A stretch of DNA of 64,000 nt from CADEFQ01 sp050185195 (GTDB taxonomy: Bacteria; Pseudomonadota; Gammaproteobacteria; Steroidobacterales; Steroidobacteraceae): the NCBI GenBank assembly GCA_050185195.1, contig JBFWZQ010000005.1:62001-126000 (forward strand), read 5' to 3'. This document shows, piece after piece, positions 44,050 to 52,502 of the stretch (position 1 is its first letter; each line of letters starts with the position of its first letter). A program made the translations under genes and the position numbers. Under the pieces are notes generated by a model, which was given only the letters and a program-made list of their open reading frames with translations, searched no databases and was not told where the DNA came from.

Positions 44050-44173
44050 TCGGCATTCGTCCGACGGACAGAGACATATTGCCGAGGGTGTGGATGATTC
44101 CCCCCGGAATGTTCGGACACGCATCTGGAACAGGCTGATTCGCCGGGAGATTTTTAGCCGGTAAAATGGCCGC

Positions 44174-44202
44174 TTGGCGCGGCGGCGCGGTTCCTGTATT
44201 CT
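44174..44202 (+). promoter_or_regulatory. Sigma-70 promoter of tRNA-Arg
   Basis: TTGGCG at 44174-44179, an exact 17-bp spacer and TATTCT at 44197-44202. A GC-rich discriminator (CGCGCGCC) follows. The tRNA starts 64 bp after the -10 box, leaving a short 5' leader for processing. Confidence 0.65.
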
Positions 44203-44266
44203 CGCGCGCCTCGCGAGGGCGGCCTCATGCGTTCGCCATCCGCTTGAAATTTCTACAGGTTTCGGC

Positions 44267-44343
44267 GCGCCCGTAGCTCAGCTGGATAGAGTACCTGGCT
44301 ACGAACCAGGTGGTCGGGAGTTCGAATCTCTCCGGGCGCGCCA
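44267..44343 (+). tRNA. tRNA-Arg (anticodon ACG)
   Basis: A 77-nt tRNA. The acceptor stem pairs GCGCCCG with CGGGCGC and CCA is encoded. The anticodon stem CCTGG/CCAGG encloses ACG at 44301-44303, which TadA would convert to ICG for reading CGU/CGC/CGA. The T arm is GGGAGTTCGAATCTCTC with one G-U pair. Confidence 0.97.
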
Positions 44344-44469
44344 GCTCTTCGCAAATGTCCGGACATCAGGCGGTCCCCTAGGGTATCGACGGATTCCGCC
44401 GGGCGCATCCCCGACTCCCTTGAAGCAGACATCTCCGAGCTTCGAAGGCTGCGCAAGCTGCGTCGGCAG

Positions 44470-44775
44470 GTGGAGTTGCCGGCCTACCTCTTCGAGCGGC
44501 ATGCCCCGAAGGGCTGCAAGGGCGAGTGCGAGCACCCGTTGCCGATCATCCCCGTCGAAGTCGGGTCCCTCACGTGCTGCCACCTGTGGGCTTCGTACGA
44601 CCTGCACAAGTCGATACTCGGCCTGGAGCACGGCATGCGCCTCAAGGTGGAGCAAGGCCGGGAGCGGGAACGCTGCCTGCACGTCCCGCATGGCCAGGAG
44701 CGTCCGGCGATGAGTCCCCGCGGGTTTGTCCGCTGGCCGCCGATCGATACGCAGGTGCAGTTGCGCCTCTGGTAG
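44470..44775 (+). CDS. Hypothetical Cys/His-rich protein downstream of tRNA-Arg
   Basis: About 101 residues, not recognised. The frame has about 90% G or C at third positions, as expected for real genes here, while the antisense frame does not behave so. GCKGECEH and TCCH give a cluster of Cys and His residues near positions 16-38 that might bind a metal, and another Cys follows in ERCLHVPHG. The GTG at 44470 is used because no ATG is in frame. The biased frame continues upstream for about 30 codons (ADISELRRLRKLRRQ), so the true start may be an unusual codon further left or the gene may be a truncated remnant. Confidence 0.55.
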   Translation: MELPAYLFERHAPKGCKGECEHPLPIIPVEVGSLTCCHLWASYDLHKSILGLEHGMRLKVEQGRERERCLHVPHGQERPAMSPRGFVRWPPIDTQVQLRLW

Positions 44776-44860
44776 CCGATGAGGCGCGCCAGCGGAATGG
44801 CGCGCGGTTTGCCGGTGGGCGTATATTCGGCCCAGCGTCGAACGGAAAAGGGAGATTTCC

Positions 44861-45904
44861 ATGGATTCGCGTTCCTCTGCGATTCGGCCGATCGCGGTGC
44901 TGCTGGCCGGCATGCTGCTTGCGACGGGGGCCCTGGCCGACGGCCCGCTCAGTACGAAAAAAGGCAAGGGCGGGTCCGACGTCCAGGGGGCCGCGGGCAC
45001 CCAGGGCGCGTCCGGCGCCGCAAGCGACCTCGAGAAGTGCGACAAGCCGATGGGTGCGGTGGCCGTCGTCGAGCCGCAGGACTACATCATGAGCGCGCTC
45101 TCGCGCTACAACCTGCAATCGCCCGTGGGCCTGATCCGCATGATGATCCAGCAGTCGAACTGCTTCATCGTCGTCGAACGCGGCCAGGGCATGCAGAACA
45201 TGATGCAGGAACGCGCGCTCGCGGGGGGCGGCGAGATGCGCGGCGGCTCGAACATCGGCGGCGGGCAGATGGTCGCGGCGGACTTCATCCTGACTCCGGC
45301 GGTCGTCTTCAGCGAAAACAACGCCGGTGGGGTCGGCGGTGCGATCGGCGGCCTCTTCGGCGGCGGAGGGCGCTTGCTCGGTGCGGTTGCCGGCGGCCTC
45401 AAGTTCAAGGAGGCCCAGACGAGCATGCTCGTCGCGGACGCGCGTTCGGGCGTGCAGGTCGCTTCGGCCGAGGGCAGCTCGAAGAAAGCGGACCTCGCGC
45501 TGGGCGCCGCGCTCTTCGGCGGCGGCGGCGGCGGAGGGATCGGTGGTTACGGCAATACCAACGAGGGCAAGATCATTGCCGCCTCGTTCGCCGACAATTT
45601 CAACAACATCGTGCGCGTGGTCCGCAACGACCCGAACCTGCAACGTGACGTCGGTACGCTCGCCCAGGAGGCGGCGTCGGGCGGCAAGACGAAAGCGGGC
45701 GCGGTCTACAACGAAGGCGACGTGGTCTTCCCGAAGATCTCGGGCGTCAAGATCATGGGCAGTGCGGGAGACTCGGGCAAGACCGTGGCCACGCTCGCCC
45801 GGGGCGAGGAGCTCATCTACATGGGCGTCGAGGAGAACGGTTTCCTGAAAATCGAGTCCGGCAAGGGCAGCGGCTGGGTCAAGAAGATCCTCGTCGCGAA
45901 GTAG
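44861..45904 (+). CDS. Exported CsgG-like protein with C-terminal SH3-like domain
   Basis: A 347-residue protein with a signal peptide (cleavage near GALAD). The middle matches the CsgG/curli secretion fold (LSRYNLQSPVGLIRMMIQQSNCFIVVERGQGMQNMMQER, in parts; ADFILTPAVVF; QTSMLVADARSGVQVASAEG). Two Gly-rich loops, GGVGGAIGGLFGGGG and FGGGGGGGIGGYG, are prominent. The C-terminal 70 residues form an SH3b-like domain (GDVVFPKISGVKIMG, GEELIYMGVEENGFLKIESGKGSGWVKKIL). No csgEF or curlin genes are near. There is no lipobox Cys right after the signal, unlike E. coli CsgG. Confidence 0.85.
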   Translation: MDSRSSAIRPIAVLLAGMLLATGALADGPLSTKKGKGGSDVQGAAGTQGASGAASDLEKCDKPMGAVAVVEPQDYIMSALSRYNLQSPVGLIRMMIQQSNCFIVVERGQGMQNMMQERALAGGGEMRGGSNIGGGQMVAADFILTPAVVFSENNAGGVGGAIGGLFGGGGRLLGAVAGGLKFKEAQTSMLVADARSGVQVASAEGSSKKADLALGAALFGGGGGGGIGGYGNTNEGKIIAASFADNFNNIVRVVRNDPNLQRDVGTLAQEAASGGKTKAGAVYNEGDVVFPKISGVKIMGSAGDSGKTVATLARGEELIYMGVEENGFLKIESGKGSGWVKKILVAK

Positions 45905-45921
45905 CCTCCGTTCCTTGCCGA

Positions 45922-45953
45922 TGAAACAGCCCGTCGTGCGGGTGTGGGTTTCA
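45922..45953. terminator. Possible bidirectional terminator between csgG-like and cyclophilin genes
   Basis: TGAAAC (45922-45927) pairs with GTTTCA (45948-45953), and inside it CCCG (45930-45933) pairs with CGGG (45939-45942). The stem is interrupted by a small internal loop and lacks a strong T-run, so the call is weak. Its place between two convergent genes supports it. Confidence 0.35.
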
Positions 45954-45996
45954 CAGGCGTTTTCGAGCGCCGGATTCTGAGTCCGGACCCGACCCG

Positions 45997-46905
45997 CTAG
46001 CTGGCAGGCGCCCCGACGCGCACCGGCAGTGGCACGCTGCACAGGTCGATGTAGCCCGCCGTCGTCTTGTACCAGTCGTCCGTGCGGTTGCGGCGTAATT
46101 CGACGAGCTGCTGGAAAAGCGGCGTGTCGGTGCGCAGCACTTCAAGCGGCGTGCGATCCGCGGCGGGCACGTCTGCGGCGACACGCAGGCTGCGGATCGT
46201 CGTGCCTTCGGCCGGCTTTTCGTAGAAGCCCATCGGGCCGGTGCCGCGCGGCAGCGCAGCCAGCCGCTCCATGCCGTACACCACCCGTCCCGCGACCGTC
46301 GCATTGCGGTCGAGTTGGCGCGGCGCGTGGCCGATGGCCACATAGAGTTCCGCGCCGCTGCCGGAATCCGCCCCCATGTCGCGCCCAACACCGAGCGTGC
46401 CGTAACAATGCGCGAGCCAGGTGGTCCTGCCGGCGGCATCGCGCGCAGCGGGCAGTCCATGCGTGAAGCCGACGACCGGGGCATAACCGTCGTGGTCCGG
46501 CAGGACCGTGAACGGCAGCGCAGCGGTCACGGGTCGCGTGAACTCGGCCGACAGGGTCGGGACTTTCACGCCCTTGGCGACGGGATCGCCCCACTGCACG
46601 ACGAAGTTGTCTTGCACGCGCCCGATCGCCTGGCCGTCGTAGTAGTGGCTGCGGACGAGCGCGCGGATCGCCGCGACGTGATGCGGCGCGAATCCGGGCG
46701 CGAGTTCGATGATCACGCGACCCGAATCGATCTCCATGTAGAGCGTGTTTTCCGGATCGGGTGCGCGCCAGTCGCCCGGCGCGGAACCCGCGAGCAGTTC
46801 ACCCAGGCTTCGCGGAGGCGCGGCTGACGCCACGGTCACGAGTGTGGCGCACAGCGCGGCCAGCACGGCCGATCGCGTCGAAACTGCCCTGGTTACACTT
46901 CCCAT
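45997..46905 (-). CDS. Periplasmic cyclophilin-type peptidyl-prolyl isomerase
   Basis: A 302-residue exported protein with a signal peptide ending near VASAAPP. The cyclophilin core runs from about 55 to 260: YMEIDSGRVIIELAPGFAPHHVAAI, YYDGQAIGRVQDNFVVQWGDP, THGLPAARD, ELYVAIGHAPRQLDRNATVAGRVVYGM. The segment order fits the fold, but the usual FxGS..FHR motif is altered, so activity may be low. A long C-terminal extension (LRRNRTDDWYKTTAGYIDLCSVPLPVRV) is typical of this periplasmic subfamily. The start at ATG 46905 is chosen for the signal. Confidence 0.85.
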   Translation of the reverse strand: MGSVTRAVSTRSAVLAALCATLVTVASAAPPRSLGELLAGSAPGDWRAPDPENTLYMEIDSGRVIIELAPGFAPHHVAAIRALVRSHYYDGQAIGRVQDNFVVQWGDPVAKGVKVPTLSAEFTRPVTAALPFTVLPDHDGYAPVVGFTHGLPAARDAAGRTTWLAHCYGTLGVGRDMGADSGSGAELYVAIGHAPRQLDRNATVAGRVVYGMERLAALPRGTGPMGFYEKPAEGTTIRSLRVAADVPAADRTPLEVLRTDTPLFQQLVELRRNRTDDWYKTTAGYIDLCSVPLPVRVGAPAS

Positions 46906-46998
46906 GTTGCACCCTGCCATTCCCGGACCAGGTCAACATGCTATCAATACCCGTTGCAGTGCTGGCGGCCGTCGCGACCGGCCCACCCGCCGGATACG

Positions 46999-49560
46999 CT
47001 AGCCGCGCGGCCGGAACGGCACGACGGCATCGCGCTCGCCTTCGCGGCCGGCTTCGGAGAGCAGCGCCGCGAGGCGCGCGCGGCTGCCACGCGCGAAGGC
47101 CGGCACGGCGTCGCCTGCGATCGGGCTCGAAACGAAGTGGCCCTGCGCGGCGATCGGGCCGCAGCGGGCCAGCAGCCGCAGTTGCTCGATGCGCTCGATC
47201 CCTTCCACCGTGACCTCGAGCCCGAGGCTGTGGCACACGGAGATGATCGCCCGCGCGATCGCGGCCGAGCGCATATTCGTGTCGAGGTCGGCAATCAGGC
47301 TGCGATCGAGCTTGACGCGTTTCAGGGGCAGGTGGGTCAGCGAGTTGAGCGACGAATAACCGGTGCCGAAATCGTCGAGCGCGATGGGCAGGCCGAGCTC
47401 GCGGGCCCGCTGCAGGGCCTCGATGGTCGCGGCGCCCGTCTGGAACGCGGTCTCGGTGAGTTCGAGCTCGAGCGTGTCGGGCGCCAGCCCGTGGCGCGCG
47501 AGGAGCTGGCCGGCCCGCTCGACGAAACTCCTGTCGAGCAGCTGCGGCATCGATACATTGATGGCGATGCGCGGCTGCACGATGCCGGCCCCGCGCCACT
47601 CCAGGGCGGTCGCCACGGCCTTCTCGAGCACCCAGTCGCCGAGCGCGATGATCAGGCCGGACTGCTCGGCGATCGCGATGAACTCGGCCGCGGGCACCAG
47701 GCTGCCGTCGCCGCGCCGCCAGCGCACCAGCGCCTCGACGCAACTGGTTTCGCCGCCTTCGAGCGCCACCTGCGGCTGGAATACGAGCACCAGCTCGCGG
47801 GCCTCGATCGCGCGGCGCAGCGCCTGTTCCATGCGAAAGCGCGCGGCCGTGCCGGCAAGAAGCTCGGGCGTGAAGAGGCCGACACGGTTGCGCCCCTGGG
47901 ACTTCGCGCGAAAGAGCGCAGCATCGGCTGCGCGGGCGAGTGCGGTGGCGTCGCCGGCGTGCAGGGGCAGTGCGGCGACACCGACGCTCACGCTCACCAG
48001 CAGTTCGCGCCCCGCCACGGCGAGCGGGCGGCGAAACGCCGAGACAATATCGTTTGCCAGTTGTTCGAGCTGGCTGACGTCCCCGACGCGCTCCACGAGC
48101 ACGATGAATTCGTCTCCACCGAGGCGCGCTGCGAAATGGCGCTCCCCGCAGGCGAGCCGCAGGCGATCGGCGATGGCGCGCAGCAGCTCGTCGCCGAGCG
48201 CGTGGCCGAGGTGGTCGTTGATCGCCTTGAAGTTGTCGACGTCGAGCGCCAGCATGCCGACGGTGTCGCCTTGCGCGAGCGCGCGGCGCGCCAGCCGGCG
48301 CAGGTGTGTAAACCCGTAGCGCCGGTTCGGCAGGGCGGTGAGCGTGTCGTGGTGGGCGAGGAACGAAAGCTTGCGCGTGCGCGCCCGCACCCGATCCTCG
48401 AGTTCGAGCTGGTGTTGCGCCACCGTGGCATTGGCTTGCGAGAGCTGCGCCGCCATCGAATTGAACGCACCGGCGAGCTCGTCGAGTTCGCGCGGGCCGC
48501 CGCGCGGGGCGCGCGTGCGCCAGGCACCGCGCGCAAGCGAGCGCGTGGCACGGATGAGCCGCCGGATCGGCGCCGTGACGGACAGCGTCGCGAGCAGCGA
48601 GACGAGCAGCGTGAGCGCGATGACGACCAGCGTGATGTTGAGGTACGCCTGGCGCGCCTCGTGCGTCGCGCGTGCGGCGGCGCCCGCCGAATCGGCGACG
48701 GCCGCGCTTGCCGGCAGCGCGATGCGTTCGTTGAGGCGGTTCGGGACGGCGGCGCTCGAGGCGGCGAACTCGGCGCGGATCGAGTCGATCTGCGCGTCGC
48801 GGGCCGCCACTTCGGACAGCAGGCGCGCGGTGGCGGCGAGGTCCTCGTCCATGAGGCCCACCCAGGCGCGCCCGGGCGAGTCGCTCAGTTCTTCGCGATG
48901 CGCGTCGAGCGTGCCCTTCAGCGCCCGTTGCGCGCGGCGCACGCGCGCGGCGGATTCGACGCTGCCATTGATCAGGTAGCCGTTGAAGGCGGTGCGCAGG
49001 TGGCCCGCGGCGAACTCGAGCTCGGCGAACGAACGGCGGGCACTGCCCGCGACTTCGAGGCGCGCATTGGCGTCCCAGGTCGTCGAGACGCGCCTGGCCA
49101 GCGCGTCGAGCACCTGCGTGTAACGGGTCAGCGCGGCTTCGCGCGCACGCGCGGCATCGGCGAGCTGGCTGCCGAGGTCGACGTGCGTGCGCAGTTCGCC
49201 GAGCAGTCGATCGCCGTGCGCCGCATTCGCAGGCCGCTGCTCGACATAAGCCGCGATGGCCTCGCCGAGGCGCCGTTCCGCCTGGGCCGTGGCGTCGGAT
49301 GTCGTGGCATCGTTCGCGCGCAACTGGTCGAAGACCGCGCGATCGTAGGCGAGCAACTGGTCGGTGATGCCGGCGGCGGCACGCGCGAACGGGATGCGCT
49401 CGACGGTGGTGTCGTGCAGCGTGTCGATCGCGAACTTCGCACTGCGCGCGGCATACCAGTTGCCCGCGAGCAGCACGAGCGCGATCGCGCCGAAACCGAG
49501 CGCAAGCCGCGTTGCAATGCCCGAGCGCCAACGCTCCGGACGGGTGGGCTGGTCAGTCAT
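46999..49560 (-). CDS. Membrane-bound GGDEF-EAL c-di-GMP protein
   Basis: An 853-residue protein. An N-terminal helix (about 20-40), a periplasmic helical sensor region (about 45-300), a second helix (LNITLVVIALTLLVSLLATL) and HAMP precede GGDEF and EAL domains. The diguanylate cyclase site is intact (ARLGGDEFIVLVE), but the RxxD inhibitory site is missing (RHFA). The phosphodiesterase residues are complete: EALVRW, NVSMPQL, ELTETAF, DDFGTGYSSL, RVKLD, VEGIE and AAQGHFVSSPI. It could make or degrade c-di-GMP; the full EAL set favours degradation. Confidence 0.94.
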   Translation of the reverse strand: MTDQPTRPERWRSGIATRLALGFGAIALVLLAGNWYAARSAKFAIDTLHDTTVERIPFARAAAGITDQLLAYDRAVFDQLRANDATTSDATAQAERRLGEAIAAYVEQRPANAAHGDRLLGELRTHVDLGSQLADAARAREAALTRYTQVLDALARRVSTTWDANARLEVAGSARRSFAELEFAAGHLRTAFNGYLINGSVESAARVRRAQRALKGTLDAHREELSDSPGRAWVGLMDEDLAATARLLSEVAARDAQIDSIRAEFAASSAAVPNRLNERIALPASAAVADSAGAAARATHEARQAYLNITLVVIALTLLVSLLATLSVTAPIRRLIRATRSLARGAWRTRAPRGGPRELDELAGAFNSMAAQLSQANATVAQHQLELEDRVRARTRKLSFLAHHDTLTALPNRRYGFTHLRRLARRALAQGDTVGMLALDVDNFKAINDHLGHALGDELLRAIADRLRLACGERHFAARLGGDEFIVLVERVGDVSQLEQLANDIVSAFRRPLAVAGRELLVSVSVGVAALPLHAGDATALARAADAALFRAKSQGRNRVGLFTPELLAGTAARFRMEQALRRAIEARELVLVFQPQVALEGGETSCVEALVRWRRGDGSLVPAAEFIAIAEQSGLIIALGDWVLEKAVATALEWRGAGIVQPRIAINVSMPQLLDRSFVERAGQLLARHGLAPDTLELELTETAFQTGAATIEALQRARELGLPIALDDFGTGYSSLNSLTHLPLKRVKLDRSLIADLDTNMRSAAIARAIISVCHSLGLEVTVEGIERIEQLRLLARCGPIAAQGHFVSSPIAGDAVPAFARGSRARLAALLSEAGREGERDAVVPFRPRG

Positions 49561-49683
49561 ACGGGCAATGTACCGTGCGCATCCGCGGTGAGTCCCGGCA
49601 GGTTTGACATATGAGTCGCCCCGATCATGGTCCATTCCACGCCAGAGCGAAAACTGTCGCTCGCCGACGACGCGGGGCGACGG

Positions 49684-50508
49684 CTAGAAGGGCGCGCCGA
49701 GCACGATGCGCCAGGCGGACAGGTCGCCCGCGGCGCGATAACTCAGGCCGATCCGCGGTACCGGAACGCGCCGCCACTTGAGCGCCGGGCGCGTGCCGAG
49801 CATCACGCCGGCCTCGAATTGCACGGCGGGAATGTCGATGCCGGTCACGGGCCCGGTGGGTGGGTCGAGATACCAGTCGAACACTGCGAAGATGCCACCT
49901 TCGAGGTCGCGACCGGCTCGTCGCAGGCCGAGGCCCTGGGAGGCTTCGGCGGCGTTGCGCCAGCGCACGAAGGCATCGCTCGGCAGGTCACCGCGATGGT
50001 TCACGCCGGAGTAGAGGAAGTCGCTGCGCAGGCGTGCGCGCCAGCCAGTCGCGAATTGCCGCAACGATTCGTTGTTGACGCCCACGCTGTAGAGGGTGCC
50101 GCTCACGTCGGCGTGGTCGGCGACGGCCACGCCGACTTTCGCAAACGGCATGACCCGCCACGCACCATGCGGGATCTCGAGCTCCACCCCAGGCACGAAG
50201 CTGAAGGAGTCGATGCCGTCGGGCAGGCCGTGCTGCACGAGGCCGGTGGGATCGAAATCGAAGAAGCCGAGCGTGGCCGGCAACAGCAGCGTGACGCCCG
50301 GCGCGCGGTCGCTGGCTTCGCGATAGCGCCACGCGAAGGGCAGGCGATAGATCTGCATCAGGCGGCCGCTGGATTCGTACAGGCCGGAGCCGAGCTCATG
50401 CGCGAACGAATAGTTCGCGAATTCCTGTTCGGAACTCGTTGCGCCCTGCGCGAGCGCGGCTGCGGGCGAGAGCAGCAGCAAGGACAGGAGGCGGGCGGCG
50501 CGAATCAC
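49684..50508 (-). CDS. Hypothetical outer-membrane beta-barrel-like protein
   Basis: A 274-residue exported protein. The GTG start at 50508 opens a signal peptide (LLSLLLLSPAAALAQ). The mature sequence alternates polar and apolar residues with many aromatic and Gly turns (SFSFVPGVELEIPHGAWRVMPFAKVGVAVA, in parts; GIFAVFDWYLDPPTG) and ends in Phe (IVLGAPF), as outer-membrane barrels do. No specific family was recognised. A TTG start at 50565 would overlap the divergent ABC gene and spoil the signal peptide. Confidence 0.72.
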   Translation of the reverse strand: MIRAARLLSLLLLSPAAALAQGATSSEQEFANYSFAHELGSGLYESSGRLMQIYRLPFAWRYREASDRAPGVTLLLPATLGFFDFDPTGLVQHGLPDGIDSFSFVPGVELEIPHGAWRVMPFAKVGVAVADHADVSGTLYSVGVNNESLRQFATGWRARLRSDFLYSGVNHRGDLPSDAFVRWRNAAEASQGLGLRRAGRDLEGGIFAVFDWYLDPPTGPVTGIDIPAVQFEAGVMLGTRPALKWRRVPVPRIGLSYRAAGDLSAWRIVLGAPF

Positions 50509-50545
50509 GCCGCGAAGGTTAGCCGTTTGCGTCACACTGTGCGCA

Positions 50546-52351
50546 GTGCCAGCTCCAAATGACAAACCCGGTTTCTTCGGCGTGTTCGGCTACAGCCGGC
50601 GCGCCGTGTCGCTCGTCTGGACGACGAATCCCCGCCTGACTCTTGCCATCGCCGTCTTCACGGCGATTGCAGGCATCCTGCCGGCTGCCGTCGCGTGGGT
50701 CGGCGCGCGCATCGTCGACGCGGTCGTGACCGCGATCGCCTCGTCGCACGACCCGCAGGCCGCGCTGCGCTACGTGGTCATCGAGGGCCTGCTGGTCGCC
50801 GCGGTGGCCGCCGCGCAGCGTTTGCTGTCCCTGTGCCAGTCCCTGCTGCGCGCACAGCTCGGGCAACGTGTCAACGTCATGATCCTCGAGAAGGCGCTGA
50901 CGCTCGAGCTCGCCCACTTCGAGGATGCCGACTTCTACGACAAGCTGACGCGCGCGCGGCGCGAGGCGTCGAGCCGCCCGCTGTCGCTCGTGATGCGCAC
51001 CTTCGGTCTTGCGCAGAACGCGGTGTCGATCGTGAGCTTCGCGGTGCTACTGGCGCATTTCTCGCCGTGGGCCGTCGCCGTGCTGATCGTCGCCGGGCTG
51101 CCGGCCTTCCTCGCCGAGGCGAAGTTCTCGGGCGACGCGTTCCGCCTCTTTCGCTGGCGCTCGCCCGAGACGCGCATGCAGATGTACCTCGAGACGGTGC
51201 TAGCGCGCGAGGACCATGCGAAGGAGGTCAAGCTCTTCGGGCTGGGGGCGCGTTTCCTGCAGCGCTATCGCGACATTTTCCGCAGGCTCTACCACGAGGA
51301 CCGCGCACTCACGGTCCGGCGCGACGCCTGGGGGCTCGGGCTCGGGCTCATCGCGACGGTCACGCTCTACGGCGCCTACGCGTGGATCGCGATCGAGGCG
51401 GTGCAGGGCGCGATCACGCTCGGCGAGATGACCATGTACCTGATGCTCTTTCGCCAGGGGCAGGCGGCCGTGTCGGCGAGCCTGGCGGCGATCGGCGGCA
51501 TGTACGAGGACAACCTCTACCTCTCTACGCTCTACGACTACCTCGAGACCGAAGTGCCCCCCGCGCGCGGCGCGCTGGCGCGGGGCCCGCGGCCCGAGGA
51601 CGGCGTGCGCTTCGAGAAGGTGTCGTTCCGGTATCCCGAGTCGGGCGAGGCGGCCCTCGCCGACATCGACCTGCACCTGCCGCCCGGCGCGAGCCTCGCG
51701 CTCGTCGGCGAGAACGGCTCGGGCAAGACGACGCTGATCAAGCTCCTGACGCGCCTCTACCGGCCGACGAGCGGGCGCATCCTGCTCGACGGCCTCGACC
51801 TCGAGGCCTGGGACGCCGACGTGCTGCGCGAACGGGTCGGCGTGATCTTCCAGGATTTCGCGCGCTACCAGATGCAGGTGGGCGAGAACATCGGCGCGGG
51901 CGACGAGCCGCATTTCGAGGACGAGTCGCGCTGGCGCGCGGCGGCGGCGCGCGGCCAGGCCGACGAATTCATCGGGGCACTGCCCGCCGGCTACCGCACG
52001 CAGCTCGGCAAGTGGTTTCGCGAGGGGCGCGAGTTGTCGGGCGGCCAGTGGCAGAAGATCGCGCTGTCGCGTGCCTTCATGCGGGTGCGCGCCGACATCC
52101 TCGTCCTCGACGAGCCGACCGCCGCGATGGACGCGCAGGCCGAGGCGGATGTGTTCGAGCACTTCCGTCGCCTTGCCGACGGGCGCATCACGATCCTGAT
52201 CTCGCATCGTTTCTCGACGGTGCGCATGGCCGACCAGATCGCGGTGCTCGATCGGGGGCGGATCGTCGAACGCGGGACGCACCAGGAGCTCGTTGCCCTC
52301 GGTGGGCGGTACGCGCACCTCTTCGCGTTGCAGGCGAAGGGGTACCAGTGA
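50546..52351 (+). CDS. ABC exporter, fused permease and ATPase
   Basis: A 601-residue half-transporter that should dimerise. Six helices occupy about 20-330. The nucleotide-binding domain follows: Walker A GENGSGKTT near 395, Q-loop VIFQDFARYQ, signature LSGGQWQKIALSRA, Walker B ILVLDEPTAAMDA and the H-loop in ISHRFSTVR. The layout resembles MsbA/peptide exporters, but the substrate cannot be deduced. The GTG start at 50546 lies in a 37-bp gap to the divergent barrel gene. Confidence 0.93.
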   Translation: MPAPNDKPGFFGVFGYSRRAVSLVWTTNPRLTLAIAVFTAIAGILPAAVAWVGARIVDAVVTAIASSHDPQAALRYVVIEGLLVAAVAAAQRLLSLCQSLLRAQLGQRVNVMILEKALTLELAHFEDADFYDKLTRARREASSRPLSLVMRTFGLAQNAVSIVSFAVLLAHFSPWAVAVLIVAGLPAFLAEAKFSGDAFRLFRWRSPETRMQMYLETVLAREDHAKEVKLFGLGARFLQRYRDIFRRLYHEDRALTVRRDAWGLGLGLIATVTLYGAYAWIAIEAVQGAITLGEMTMYLMLFRQGQAAVSASLAAIGGMYEDNLYLSTLYDYLETEVPPARGALARGPRPEDGVRFEKVSFRYPESGEAALADIDLHLPPGASLALVGENGSGKTTLIKLLTRLYRPTSGRILLDGLDLEAWDADVLRERVGVIFQDFARYQMQVGENIGAGDEPHFEDESRWRAAAARGQADEFIGALPAGYRTQLGKWFREGRELSGGQWQKIALSRAFMRVRADILVLDEPTAAMDAQAEADVFEHFRRLADGRITILISHRFSTVRMADQIAVLDRGRIVERGTHQELVALGGRYAHLFALQAKGYQ

Positions 52352-52502
52352 ACGGGCCAAGTGCGCAATCTTGATTTGACTTAAGTCGGCGGCGAGGCGA
52401 GCCGATTGTGCGGCATGGTTCCTTGACAAAGCCCCTGCTATGCTGCGTCGCAAGCATCCTTGGCATGCCAGGGTCGCGCCAATTAGAACTCAGGGGGTTT
52501 CC

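Noticed and set aside
44299..45045. Minus-strand frame across tRNA-Arg and the following genes
   Set aside because: It reads through the tRNA (ending RRDSNSRPPGS, a common tRNA-derived artefact) and the plus strand has the correct third-position bias.
52423..52444. TTGACA with TATGCT upstream of the subtilase as a sigma-70 promoter
   Set aside because: The two boxes are only 10 bp apart, too short for a working promoter.
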